Both the position numbers and the translations under genes were made by a program. This document shows positions 47,281-56,301 of a stretch of DNA of 64,000 nucleotides, one piece after another. This DNA is from Candidatus Obscuribacterales bacterium (GTDB lineage Bacteria; Cyanobacteriota; Vampirovibrionia; Obscuribacterales; Obscuribacteraceae). The DNA is taken from assembly GCA_021732085.1 (NCBI GenBank), contig JAKFVQ010000007.1, forward strand, positions 372,001-436,000, in the 5' to 3' direction. A model generated the notes under the pieces. That model was not told where the DNA came from. It ran no database searches and worked only from the letters and a program-made list of their open reading frames with translations. Numbering within the stretch: the first letter of the stretch is position 1; the number at the start of each line of letters is the position of its first letter.

Positions 47281-47682
47281 GTCCCCTTCCCAAAGTCCTG
47301 ACGGACCGAACACCAATTTTTTTTTCAAAAGATAGTTCTGAATCTAAAAGAGCTATCTTCCCTCATAGTAAGCACCGTCCATGTTACCCGCATCAGGGCA
47401 CTTGAGCAACTTCTTTATATCCTGGGAAAACCCATAACTTTTAGGACTTTCAGACCAAAAACAGTCTTCATTGCTGCTTGACAGCATTGCAATATGCCCT
47501 CTATCCATATGCAGACTTGACGGATCGTCCGGATTTGCGTAATTTAGCAGCGAATAGCAGTTAATAACATTTCACACCGCGCGGCGGCCTTGATAGAATT
47601 AGACCCTAAAATGGCTTTGTCAACATGGCATCATTGCCAGGTTACGAAGGAAGACAGGACAGAAAAGAGACTGGAGTAATCC
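47281..47682. other. Divergent control region, about 400 bases
   Basis: Between the barrel gene and the NarL-type regulator. It contains no credible gene. Besides the promoter at 47517-47545, a second candidate (TTGACA at 47478 with a TATCCA-like -10, spacing 18) precedes it. The first 60 bases are a poly-A/T-rich leader of the barrel gene on the minus strand. Confidence 0.45.
47517..47545 (+). promoter_or_regulatory. Sigma-70-like promoter
   Basis: TTGACG (47517-47522) and TAATTT (47540-47545) are exactly 17 bases apart, upstream of the NarL-type regulator gene, giving a leader of about 130 bases. Confidence 0.5.
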
Positions 47683-48510
47683 TTGGAATCGGTTCAACCC
47701 CCGCGACATACAGCGTTTCGACCTAAGACGGTCGTTTGTGAAAGACACGAACTGATCAGATTTGGACTGAAGAGAGTTGTCTCTGAAGTTCTGGAAATCA
47801 TCGGCGAAGCTTCCGACGGAATGGCAGCGACGGAAATCATTCGTCGCATGAATCCGCAGTTTGTAATTCTTGATGTAGATCTAGATATCCTGAATGGGGT
47901 TGAAGTGGCCCGGCGAGTTACACAGGAAATGCCACAAACGCACCTGCTCATACTTACCGACTCTTACCACGCAACTAAATACCACAACCAGCTCTTGAGA
48001 GCCGGCGTCAGGGGTTTCTGCCTGAAGAGCTCGGGTCCACGAACCCTATTTGATGCAATCGATCAAGTTGCACGCGGATTGCCATACTGCGATCCCAAGA
48101 TTACCCAGCTGGTCAAGCAAACTCCTGTCAACGCGATGCCTAATACCAATCTCACAGATCGTGAGATTGAGGTTCTCATTCGCTTAGATCTTCGCAATAA
48201 AGAAATTGCCGAAGAACTGGACATGAAACTTAGAACGGTCGAAAAACATATCGAGTGCATACTTGCAAAGTTGAAAGTACCGACAAGAACTGCGGCGGCG
48301 CTCAAAGCAGTTCAGCTCGGTTATGTTCTTCTGCCGAAAATGCCTGGTCGCGACCCGGTTACCGGTGTTACCTACGAGCAAACTGTTGCTGAACTGCAAG
48401 CAGAACTTGCCATCGCAAACGAGCACCTCAAAGCACTGCTGAAGCAAAACGAACTTCTCAAAGAAGCACTTCATGAGAAGATGCGAAACCCAACGGAACC
48501 GCAGCGTTAA
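47683..48510 (+). CDS. NarL/LuxR-type response regulator
   Basis: 275 residues from a TTG with GGAG 7 bases upstream; the first ATG lies inside the receiver and would remove part of it. Receiver domain residues ~15-135 with phospho-acceptor Asp in FVILDVDLDILNG, Thr in LILTDS and Lys in FCLKSS. LuxR-type helix-turn-helix at ~155-210 (LTDREIEVLIRLDLRNKEIA, then RTVEKHIECILAKLKV). A 60-residue C-terminal extension forms a coiled coil (ELQAELAIANEHLKALLKQN). It is probably a DNA-binding regulator; the cognate kinase is not in the window. It may govern the following DUF2993 and GerMN genes or the divergent barrel gene. Confidence 0.9.
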   Translation: MESVQPPRHTAFRPKTVVCERHELIRFGLKRVVSEVLEIIGEASDGMAATEIIRRMNPQFVILDVDLDILNGVEVARRVTQEMPQTHLLILTDSYHATKYHNQLLRAGVRGFCLKSSGPRTLFDAIDQVARGLPYCDPKITQLVKQTPVNAMPNTNLTDREIEVLIRLDLRNKEIAEELDMKLRTVEKHIECILAKLKVPTRTAAALKAVQLGYVLLPKMPGRDPVTGVTYEQTVAELQAELAIANEHLKALLKQNELLKEALHEKMRNPTEPQR

Positions 48511-48596
48511 CAGTCGGATTTACGAAAGTCAACGTTCAGATTAGTCAGAGGAACTTTATAAAGACTCTGAGACTCTGTTATGCTTGTCAACATATC

Positions 48597-49544
48597 TTGT
48601 ACGGGTGCTCGGACATAGGCAGAGTTCATATTGGCTGTAAAGTTTGCAGAGCCGTTTTTAGCGGTCTTTTTTCAGCGCTTTTATTTTCCTCTGCTCAATC
48701 AGTTTATGCTCAGACAGCTGAACCACCGCAGGCAAGCGAAGCACCGCCAACATTCAAGATTGCAGGCAGTACAAGCCGCTCAATTCAAAAATATAGCGGT
48801 CTGACTTGGCTTAGCGAAAAGAGCATAAACCTTACGGGGACGCTGGCTGCAAAACTCATCCTTCACGGGAAGCCTCACCTGAAAGTTCAGGCTTATAGCT
48901 TTACAGATTCATTGCACGGCAAGTTCAAGAAAGTTTCGGTGGATCTAAAGGACTGCTCTTACAAGAAAGTACCGCTCGGCGACCTGCATGCCAGTACGAT
49001 GATGCCTGTACAGTTCAGGCTATTCAAATCGAAAAAGGGCCCGCCTGGTGTGGCAGCACCGGTGATGGTGGCGGTCACTGGACAGGTAGAAGAGTCAGAT
49101 GTCTCCCGCGCACTTGAAAGCCCGACGATATCTTCACAGCTCAACTTCTTGAGATTGCAGCTACCCGGTCTTGGGGATCAACATTTGCAAGTCGTGGAGC
49201 CAAAAGTGAAGCTGGAAAATGGCAAGGTCAAAATCAACACCTGGCTGATCACAGCAAATGCTCCAAAAGAAACCGGCGTAAAGCTGGATATCTGCGCCAG
49301 CCCGACTTTACAGAACGAGCGCTTCATCATGCTTAAAGAAACCAAAGTTGATTCAGCCGACATTATTGAGCCGGAAAAGTTTTCTGCATTCAGCGAAGAC
49401 CTGCTCAATCCACTGCTCGATTTTGGAAAATTCGACAGACACACGCATGCCTTTCGTTTGAACGAATTGAATGTTGAAGAGAAAAAAGTCAAATTTGCAG
49501 GTAAGCTATTATTGGCACCAAAGCCGGTAGCACCAAAAAACTAG
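48597..49544 (+). CDS. Exported DUF2993/LmeA-like lipid-binding protein
   Basis: 315 residues from a TTG; no ATG exists near the N-terminus, so the start is uncertain. Signal peptide with a cut after SVYA. The mature protein has the DUF2993 pattern known from cyanobacteria: LTGTLAAKLILHGKPHLKV, then KKVSVDLKDCSYKKVPLGDL, and a late strand series VKLENGKVKINTWLI. The family is thought to bind phospholipids in the periplasm (LmeA in mycobacteria). It is followed after 13 bases by the GerMN lipoprotein, so the two are probably cotranscribed. Confidence 0.75.
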   Translation: MYGCSDIGRVHIGCKVCRAVFSGLFSALLFSSAQSVYAQTAEPPQASEAPPTFKIAGSTSRSIQKYSGLTWLSEKSINLTGTLAAKLILHGKPHLKVQAYSFTDSLHGKFKKVSVDLKDCSYKKVPLGDLHASTMMPVQFRLFKSKKGPPGVAAPVMVAVTGQVEESDVSRALESPTISSQLNFLRLQLPGLGDQHLQVVEPKVKLENGKVKINTWLITANAPKETGVKLDICASPTLQNERFIMLKETKVDSADIIEPEKFSAFSEDLLNPLLDFGKFDRHTHAFRLNELNVEEKKVKFAGKLLLAPKPVAPKN

Positions 49545-49557
49545 AAAGTCCTATAAA

Positions 49558-50169
49558 ATGCGCCCAAAACTTGTTGCCTTTTTTGCTTCAGGGATCTTGA
49601 GCCTTACTCTATTGAACGCCTGTACCATTCATCGAACCGTTTTGAACGACCTCCCGAAGAAGGCCTTACCAGGCATAAACAATTACAATTTCAATGCCCC
49701 TGTCCATCAAGCACTTGAACGCGGAAGCATTGAGGCTCGGCAGCTGATAAATGAAGCAAGAAATGTTGCTGCCAAAAAGGAAACAATTATCTGGTTGGTC
49801 AAATCGAATCAAACGGACATGGTGCTCGTGCCAGTCCCTCGGCAGTCTGTTAACTCTGTAAATACAGCAGTTAAGGCTTTGCTGGACGGTCCTACAGCTG
49901 AAGAAGCACGCAAAGGATTTGGAAGCGAAATTCCTAGAGGCACCATCCTTTTAGATGTGATCGAGAATGAGAAGAGAATTGAGATCAATCTTTCGCGAAG
50001 ATTCGCCTCGGGCGGTGGAACGAGCTCGATAGAAACCCGACTACAACAGTTGAGCAAGACGGTTCGCCCTCTAGCAGGGGACAAGCCGGTGTACTTAAAC
50101 GTGGAAAGTAGAAGGCTCAGCATGACGCCCGGTGAAGGCATAGAAGTCAAACAGCCTATTAATATGTAA
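49558..50169 (+). CDS. GerMN-domain lipoprotein
   Basis: 203 residues. The N-terminus is a lipoprotein signal with a lipobox-like LLNAC (Cys 22). Residues ~75-185 match a GerMN domain: IIWLVKSNQTDMVLVPVPR, then AVKALLDGPTAEEARKGFGS, IPRGTILLDV and IEINLSRRFASGGG. The domain was named from the spore germination protein GerM but is common in cyanobacterial and other envelopes, where it is thought to bind cell-wall material. Function here unknown. A bidirectional terminator follows. Confidence 0.85.
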   Translation: MRPKLVAFFASGILSLTLLNACTIHRTVLNDLPKKALPGINNYNFNAPVHQALERGSIEARQLINEARNVAAKKETIIWLVKSNQTDMVLVPVPRQSVNSVNTAVKALLDGPTAEEARKGFGSEIPRGTILLDVIENEKRIEINLSRRFASGGGTSSIETRLQQLSKTVRPLAGDKPVYLNVESRRLSMTPGEGIEVKQPINM

Positions 50170-50189
50170 ACGCCAGCACGCCCTTCAAA

Positions 50190-50229
50190 ACAAAAGGCAG
50201 ATGCTCTTCTTTGGTGTGCATCTGCCTTT
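50190..50229. terminator. Bidirectional terminator
   Basis: Perfect 12-base stem (50193-50204 with 50218-50229) with a 13-base loop, lying between the convergent GerMN and SulP genes. T-rich sequence follows on the minus side (TTTTG twice) and the stem itself ends in TTT on the plus side. Confidence 0.85.
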
Positions 50230-50246
50230 GTCTATTGGCTTGAATT

Positions 50247-51785
50247 CTATCGCTCGGAGCGACCACCGGCCGACACCAGTGCGCGGTTAGCTTTATGGTG
50301 CAGCACATGCCAGTCAACCGTCAGATCAGCGCCCTGAGTTTCGTACTTCTCTTCCCAACTGTTGAACAAATCGAAGCAAGCATGATCTATATAGCTGACG
50401 TTCGTGATGTCGATATGGAGATCGGCATCGTGAGGAACCTTCTCAAGCTCAGCAGTCAAGTTCGGCAAGCTAAGGAAAGTAGCGGCGCCAGACAGCGTCA
50501 TTGTTGTACGCTGACCTTCGTGGGTGGTCTGGACGTCCAACTTACACATAATGTAGAGGAGTTTGAGCAGCGAAAGAACGATACCGGTTGTGACACCAGT
50601 CAAAAGATCAGTGAACACGATAGTTCCCATTGTAGCCACGCAGATAAAGAGCTCGGCTTTGTTGTGCTCACCAAGAGCTTTTATCGATTTGATGTCTAAC
50701 AGCTTGTAGCCTGTATAGACCAACAGAGCTGCTAGTGCTGCGCTCGGAATCAAACGCAAAACTGAAGGAAAAAACAGAACGAAGAGCAGCAACCAGCATC
50801 CGTGCAATATTGCCGACAAACGTGTTTTTGCACCGGCCTTGATATTGACCGAACTACGAACGATAACGCCAGTGATTGGCAAGGCGCCGAATATACCGCA
50901 AAGCGTGTTTCCCACACCTTGAGCTAAAAGCTCTTTATCATATTTGCTCTTGTTGCCAACGAGGATGCGATCGACAGCATTGGCAGTAAGCAAAGTCTCG
51001 GCACTGGCGATAAGTGCGATGGCCGCTGCCTCTTCAATTACGGTCCAGAATCCCATTTTAGAGAACACATTGAAATCAATGAAGTTAATCGAAGCGAACA
51101 AATTGTCTGGAAGAGTTACGCGGTTTACGTCTAAATTCAAACCGACAGAAAGCAATGTAACACCCAGAATCGCTAAGAGAGCGGACGGGATAGCTGAGCG
51201 TAATCTCTCAAACGGCATCTTTTCCCAAAGTAAAATGATCGCAATTGTGATTAATCCCATCAATGCGGCAATGTGATTTAAATCGTGATTTTGATTCAAG
51301 CAGGAGATGAGCGAAGAGGGAATGGTCATCAGATTCTCGAGCCCAGAACCTTTCGGTTTACCATCCAGCATTACATGGAACTGGCTGGCGAGGATTAAAA
51401 GACCGATACCGGAGAGCATGCCCTGTACCACCGCCGGTGATACCGCACGGAAGATGCGGCCGAGCTTAAATACACCGAACGACAATTGCATCAATCCTGC
51501 TACGAAGATAATAGGAAAGAGTCCGGACAAACCGAACTTGTTCACAATGTCGAAGACCATTACGGTCAAGCCCGCTGCCGGTCCGCTAACTTGCAACGGA
51601 CATCCGGATAAGCTGCCGACGACGATACCGCCAATGATACCGGCAAGCAATCCTGACACAGGCGGACATCCTGAGGCTATTGCGATACCCATACACAGAG
51701 GTAGCGCCACAAGGAAAACCACCATCGATGCCAGGAAATCATGACGCCATTTTGCGTCGAATAGTGCAATCACTGTCCACCTCAC
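50247..51785 (-). CDS. SulP-family anion transporter
   Basis: 512 residues from a GTG at 51785; a GTG at 51773 with GAGG at six bases is an equally good start. SulP family, anion (sulfate, bicarbonate) uptake or exchange across the inner membrane. Signature stretches: GIAIASGCPPVSGLLAGIIG, GPAAGLTVMVFD, and AETLLTANAVDRILVGNKS, with some 12 hydrophobic helices. A C-terminal STAS domain occupies ~420-490 (TLSGAATFLSLPNL, then DLHIDITNVSYIDHACFDL). No carboxysome or sulfate genes are near, so the anion is undecided. Confidence 0.9.
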   Translation of the reverse strand: MRWTVIALFDAKWRHDFLASMVVFLVALPLCMGIAIASGCPPVSGLLAGIIGGIVVGSLSGCPLQVSGPAAGLTVMVFDIVNKFGLSGLFPIIFVAGLMQLSFGVFKLGRIFRAVSPAVVQGMLSGIGLLILASQFHVMLDGKPKGSGLENLMTIPSSLISCLNQNHDLNHIAALMGLITIAIILLWEKMPFERLRSAIPSALLAILGVTLLSVGLNLDVNRVTLPDNLFASINFIDFNVFSKMGFWTVIEEAAAIALIASAETLLTANAVDRILVGNKSKYDKELLAQGVGNTLCGIFGALPITGVIVRSSVNIKAGAKTRLSAILHGCWLLLFVLFFPSVLRLIPSAALAALLVYTGYKLLDIKSIKALGEHNKAELFICVATMGTIVFTDLLTGVTTGIVLSLLKLLYIMCKLDVQTTHEGQRTTMTLSGAATFLSLPNLTAELEKVPHDADLHIDITNVSYIDHACFDLFNSWEEKYETQGADLTVDWHVLHHKANRALVSAGGRSER

Positions 51786-52260
51786 AAGGAATCAGAATGT
51801 TTGCTGATTCAGACTAAACACAAACTATATCGGGAATAGACAAAAAATAAAAAGGGTTCTTAGCTAACGACAGCAACAAATCAAATTTGTTTCAAAATTC
51901 CGAAATATTGATCAAATCTAGTTTTCAGCGTTTTCGTACCTTTCACCAAACCTTCAATTTGAATTCCGTCAACAGGAAAATCCGCTAACAATATTTTTGC
52001 CAGAAAGGCTCGTACGGCTTGATTTCTCAAGCTTTTGTTAAAGATGACAGCCTCAGTTAAAATGAACGAACAAAAATATTAAAGCTTGAAAGTTTCGTAA
52101 GGCTGTCAGCCGCTTGATCTCCAGCACTTCTACTATGCATTGAAAACTATTAAAATGTCAAGTTGGAGATTGGTTTTGGGTACACGCGTATGCGCAATTT
52201 GCCTGTAAAATAGAAAGCTCTATGAAAGATTCGCAGCTCTAAAGCTGAAAGGGACTGATC
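51786..52260. other. Intergenic region, about 475 bases
   Basis: AT-rich; no gene. It holds a 9-base inverted repeat TCAAGCTTT/AAAGCTTGA (52027-52035 and 52081-52089) and the short palindrome GGCTGTCAGCC at 52101-52111. A TAAAAT -10-like box at 52206-52211 lies before glnS but has no good -35 partner. Confidence 0.4.
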
Positions 52261-53988
52261 GTGAATTCCTCTGCATCTGCACCGGCAACTCCTGCAAAAC
52301 AAAACGACTTCATTCGAGACATCATCGATGAGGATTTGAAAGCTGGCCGCCACAGCAAAGTCATAACGAGATTCCCTCCAGAGCCGAACGGTTTTTTGCA
52401 TATTGGTCATGCAAAGTCAATTTGTTTGAACTTCGGATTGGCTCTCGATTACAGAGAGAGGCTCCCGCAGAGCGGAACGCGCTGCCATCTTCGCTTCGAT
52501 GATACAGACCCTGTCAAAGAAGACACTTTATTTGAAGACGGAATTCAGGAAGATGTTCGCTGGTTAGGCTTCCAGTGGGACGGTCTCTATCATGCCAGCG
52601 ATTACTTCGAAAAGATGTTCGAGTATGCCGAGCATCTGATTAATGCAGGCAAAGCATATGTCTGCAGCTTAAGCGACGCCGAGATCAAACAATATAGAGG
52701 ATCAGTCACAAGCCCAGGACAAGCAAGTCCTTATCGCGAGCGCAGTGTAGAAGAAAACCTCGATCTTTTCCGCCGTATGCGCAAGGGCGAATTCAAAGAC
52801 GGCGAGCACGTGCTGCGTGGCAAAGTAGACATGGCAAATGCCAACATGAAGATGCGCGACCCGCTTCTCTACCGCATCCGACACACAGAGCACCACATGA
52901 CCGCAGACAAGTGGTGCATTTATCCAATGTATGACTATGCCCATCCAATTTCCGATGCCATAGAAGGCATCACTCATAGTATTTGCACGCTTGAGTTCGA
53001 AAACAATCGAGAACTCTATGATTGGGTAATAGACAACCTCATAGACTATGCAAAATTCCCAAGCCGACCACGTCAGTATGAGTTTGCCCGACTTAACTTG
53101 AACTACACGGTCATGAGCAAACGCCGACTGCTTGAGCTTGTACAAGGTAATCATGTCCGAGGCTGGGATGACCCACGCCTTCCGACAATCGCAGGACTGA
53201 GAAGACGTGGTTATACGCCGGAAAGCATCAGAGCATTCTGCGCCAGCGTTGGTGTTGCAAAAGCAAACAGCACTGTTGATATGGCGCAGCTGGAATTCTG
53301 CGTGCGCGACGATCTGAATCAGAAAGCGCCGCGCGTAATGGCAGTTCTCAATCCTCTTAAGGTTGTCATCGAAAACTATCCGGATGATAAGGTCGAAGAA
53401 CTCGAAGCAGCTTATTGGCCGCACGACGTTCCCAAAGAGGGTTCTCGCAAAGTGCCGTTTTGCAAAGAGATCTTCGTTGAGCAAGACGACTTCATGCAGG
53501 ATCCGCCGAAAGACTATTACCGGCTGGCACCGGGAAAGGAAGTGCGCCTGCGCTATTCTTATTGCGTCACATGCACTGATGTGATCAAGGATGCTGATGG
53601 AAAAGTTGTAGAGCTGCGTTGCACTTACGACCCCAAGACGCTTGGCGCCAACCCCGAGGGACGGAAGGTGAAGGGCACAATTCACTGGGTCAGCGCGAAG
53701 CATGCAGTCAATGCAGAACTAAGGTTATATGACCGCCTGTTGAGCGATGAGGCGCCACCGGCTGGCAAAGACAGCGATTTCCTCAACGCAATAAATCCCA
53801 ATGCCTTGCAAGTTCTAACCGGATGCAAGTTGGAGCCGAGCCTAGCTTCGGCAGCAGCAGGCGACCGTTTTCAATTCGAAAGACAGGGCTATTTCATCGC
53901 TGACAGCAAAGACAGTAAGCCCAATAGTCTCGTTTTCAATCGAATAGTGACGCTGAAAGACTCCTGGGCTCGTTCTCAGAAAAAATAA
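52261..53988 (+). CDS. glnS: Glutaminyl-tRNA synthetase
   Basis: 575 residues from a GTG with AAGGGA upstream. Class I synthetase that charges tRNA-Gln directly. HIGH motif in [20 protein letters not shown] (~residue 40), KMSKS-type motif [11 protein letters not shown] near 283, and the typical [12 protein letters not shown]. The two C-terminal beta-barrel anticodon domains follow to residue ~565. Length is standard. Most cyanobacteria, as I recall, lack GlnRS and use the GatCAB route, so its presence speaks for a non-photosynthetic lineage or transfer. Confidence 0.96.
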   Translation: MNSSASAPATPAKQNDFIRDIIDEDLKAGRHSKVITRFPPEPNGFLHIGHAKSICLNFGLALDYRERLPQSGTRCHLRFDDTDPVKEDTLFEDGIQEDVRWLGFQWDGLYHASDYFEKMFEYAEHLINAGKAYVCSLSDAEIKQYRGSVTSPGQASPYRERSVEENLDLFRRMRKGEFKDGEHVLRGKVDMANANMKMRDPLLYRIRHTEHHMTADKWCIYPMYDYAHPISDAIEGITHSICTLEFENNRELYDWVIDNLIDYAKFPSRPRQYEFARLNLNYTVMSKRRLLELVQGNHVRGWDDPRLPTIAGLRRRGYTPESIRAFCASVGVAKANSTVDMAQLEFCVRDDLNQKAPRVMAVLNPLKVVIENYPDDKVEELEAAYWPHDVPKEGSRKVPFCKEIFVEQDDFMQDPPKDYYRLAPGKEVRLRYSYCVTCTDVIKDADGKVVELRCTYDPKTLGANPEGRKVKGTIHWVSAKHAVNAELRLYDRLLSDEAPPAGKDSDFLNAINPNALQVLTGCKLEPSLASAAAGDRFQFERQGYFIADSKDSKPNSLVFNRIVTLKDSWARSQKK

Positions 53989-54015
53989 CAATAAGCTGAC
54001 GATTCATGAAAGGCG

Positions 54016-54044
54016 CTGACTTTTGGCTCTTTTCTTGGTAAGAT
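54016..54044 (+). promoter_or_regulatory. Candidate rpmE promoter
   Basis: CTGACT (54016-54021) and TAAGAT (54039-54044) are 17 bases apart and lie 60 bases before the rpmE start. A short GCGCC/GGCGC hairpin follows in the leader at about 54051-54067. Confidence 0.4.
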
Positions 54045-54104
54045 TTATTTTTGCGCCCAAACGGCGCTAATTTGCGTTTCCATCATAAGTTTTGAAGGTC
54101 TGAC

Positions 54105-54323
54105 ATGAAGGAAGGAATTCATCCGAAGTACAGTGAAGTTACCGCAGTTTGTGTCTGTGGCAACCAGGTTGAACTCGGATCAACCAAGCCACAAATCCGC
54201 GTTGAAATTTGCAGCGCCTGCCATCCTTATTACACTGGTCAGCAGAAGATTATCGACACTGAAGGTAGAGTCGATCGCTTCGTCAAGCGCTATAAGCTTG
54301 AGAAAGCCGGCAAAGCCGAGTAA
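54105..54323 (+). CDS. rpmE: Ribosomal protein L31, zinc-binding form
   Basis: 72 residues. Large-subunit protein that bridges to the small subunit. It begins MKEGIHPKYSEVT as usual. The four zinc ligands are present, two in VCVCGN and two in CSACHPYYTGQQK, so it is the C+ (zinc) paralog type. It ends RVDRFVKRYKL plus a short Lys/Ala tail. It is followed 12 bases later by pyrF. Confidence 0.97.
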   Translation: MKEGIHPKYSEVTAVCVCGNQVELGSTKPQIRVEICSACHPYYTGQQKIIDTEGRVDRFVKRYKLEKAGKAE

Positions 54324-54335
54324 AGGATTGAGCGC

Positions 54336-55082
54336 GTGCCGCTTTCAACAAGCACAATCGCTCGCGACCGCCTGATACTGGCAGTCGACACCGCAGACAT
54401 CAAGGAAGCTCGTCGATACTTAGACGAGCTTCATGCGCATGTAGGGGTGTTCAAAATCGGTCTGCAATTGTTTACACATTACGGACCTGAAATATTAAAG
54501 ATTTTTCAGAGCGCCGGGGCGAAGATCTTCCTCGACTGCAAATTTCTGGACATTCCCAACACCGTAGCCAAAGCAGCAGAAGCAGCGGCTGCGCATGGGG
54601 TTGAAATGTTCACCATCCACGCCTGCGGTGGCACAGAGATGTTGATGGCGGCAAGTCAATCTGTAAATGCTTTCGCGCAAAAAGAAGGCGTGCCACCACC
54701 TACGATACTGGCAGTAACCGTGCTGACCAGCATCAGTCCGGACACCCTGCGCAACGAACTTTCAGTCGGACTAGACATGAAAGATCAAGTGATAAAACTA
54801 GCAAGACAGTGCAAGGATTCTGGAATAACTGGGTTAGTTGCATCGCCGGAAGAAGTCAAAGCACTCAGGTCGGAACTAGGCAAAGATATGGTGATTGTTA
54901 CACCTGGAGTTCGTCCCGCTTGGGCAGATACAAACGATCAAAAACGCTTCACCACGCCGGCGCAAGCAATCAAAAACGGCTCCGACTATCTTGTGGTTGG
55001 CCGTCCGATTACCGGTGCGAAGGAGCCGCGATCGGCAGCTCAACAAATAGTAGAAGAGATGCAATCAGCGCTTGATGAATAA
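54336..55082 (+). CDS. pyrF: Orotidine 5'-phosphate decarboxylase
   Basis: 248 residues from a GTG with AAGGA upstream. Converts OMP to UMP, the last step of de novo UMP synthesis. TIM barrel beginning RLILAVDTADIKEARRYL. The catalytic Lys-Asp array is in FLDCKFLDIPNTV (~residue 66), and phosphate contacts are in TPGVRPAW and GSDYLVVGRPITGA. Length fits the short bacterial type 1. It is probably cotranscribed with rpmE, and the aminotransferase gene starts 22 bases after it. Confidence 0.97.
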   Translation: MPLSTSTIARDRLILAVDTADIKEARRYLDELHAHVGVFKIGLQLFTHYGPEILKIFQSAGAKIFLDCKFLDIPNTVAKAAEAAAAHGVEMFTIHACGGTEMLMAASQSVNAFAQKEGVPPPTILAVTVLTSISPDTLRNELSVGLDMKDQVIKLARQCKDSGITGLVASPEEVKALRSELGKDMVIVTPGVRPAWADTNDQKRFTTPAQAIKNGSDYLVVGRPITGAKEPRSAAQQIVEEMQSALDE

Positions 55083-55104
55083 TTGAGCAAATGCGGAGGT
55101 TCAA

Positions 55105-56283
55105 ATGAGCGCTTCTCAGGATCAAACTAGTACGCTCATCGAGTTTCGCAAACAGTTTTCTGCTTTACAGAACAAGCACTACCTCAACTTTGGCGCTCAA
55201 GGCGTAATGAGCGAAAAAACTCTCACGGCGATCCAAGAAAGCTATCAATTTGTGCAAGATAACGGTCCCCTCAACAATCGCATGTTCGGGTGGATCGTCA
55301 GCCAGGCCGCTGGCATAAAAGAACTGATAGCAAAAAACTTTGGAGGGCAGCCTGTCTCTTACGCAATTACGCAAAATGCAACCGAAGGCTGCAATATCGG
55401 GCTGTGGGGGCTCGACTGGCAGCCCGGAGATAGATTACTTCTGACCGACTCAGAACACAATGGCGTTGTAGCAGCAGCCAAGCAACTAAGTGCGCGCCGT
55501 GGGGTAATTCTCGACTACTGCGAAGTTTCCAAGGCGACATCGGAACAAAGCGTTCTTGAAAAAGTAGAAGCATCATTGAAGTTGAAACCAAGGATGTTTC
55601 TCTTCAGCCATGTTTTATGGAACACTGGCGCAGTGCTCCCAGCCAAACGACTCGTTGATTTATGCCGGGCAGCATCCTGCATCAGCGTAGTCGATGGAGC
55701 GCAATCGGCAGGTGTGCTGCCTCTTGATCTAGAAGAAATAGGCGCCGATGTTTACGCGATGACGGGGCACAAATGGCTAGGTGGACCGGAAGGCGTCGGC
55801 AGCATGTACGTAAGACCCAACGCTACGGAGCTAATTCAACCCACCTTCGTGGGATGGCGAAGCACCGTATACGATGGCTCGGAGAACCCGCCCTTCTTGG
55901 ACGGTGCAGCACGATTCGAACTAGCAACGTCACCATTCCCGCTGCTGGCAGGTCTGGCCGAAGCAATCACTTTGCACAATACTTTTGCCGAAAAAGAAGC
56001 TCGATACAATCGCATCGTTTCATTGGCAAGAAAGCTGCGCGACGAAATCAGCAGCTTACCCGATGTCGAATTCTTATCGGCAGAACAAAACTCCAGCTTA
56101 GTCTCCTTCACTGTTAAGAATCACTCTCATGGACAAATAGTAAAATCGCTTGAAGAGAACTTCAAGATAACAGTGCGCACAATTCCCTGCCCTGACTGCA
56201 TCAGGGCATCAATACATTACTTTTCAGATGCCGATGCAGAAAGATTCGCCGCAGGGCTTGCCGAGATATTAGCCGCTCAATAA
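55105..56283 (+). CDS. Class V aminotransferase (cysteine-desulfurase-like)
   Basis: 392 residues; AUG preceded by GGAGG. PLP enzyme of fold type I, class V. The cofactor Lys is in AMTGHKWLGGPEG (~residue 222), with VDGAQSAGVLPL carrying the ring-stacking Asp and the phosphate-binding region. A Cys pair near the end (RTIPCPDCIRASIHYF) sits close to where desulfurases bind the substrate. It resembles the egtE/isopenicillin-N-epimerase/SufS-like group; no SUF or ISC genes are adjacent, so the true substrate is open. Confidence 0.88.
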   Translation: MSASQDQTSTLIEFRKQFSALQNKHYLNFGAQGVMSEKTLTAIQESYQFVQDNGPLNNRMFGWIVSQAAGIKELIAKNFGGQPVSYAITQNATEGCNIGLWGLDWQPGDRLLLTDSEHNGVVAAAKQLSARRGVILDYCEVSKATSEQSVLEKVEASLKLKPRMFLFSHVLWNTGAVLPAKRLVDLCRAASCISVVDGAQSAGVLPLDLEEIGADVYAMTGHKWLGGPEGVGSMYVRPNATELIQPTFVGWRSTVYDGSENPPFLDGAARFELATSPFPLLAGLAEAITLHNTFAEKEARYNRIVSLARKLRDEISSLPDVEFLSAEQNSSLVSFTVKNHSHGQIVKSLEENFKITVRTIPCPDCIRASIHYFSDADAERFAAGLAEILAAQ

Positions 56284-56301
56284 GAGCCCAGATGAGAAGC
56301 C

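Noticed and set aside
52702..53703. Minus-strand 333-codon frame opposite glnS
   Set aside because: It is a shadow of the glnS codon bias; no start signal and composition typical of an antisense frame.
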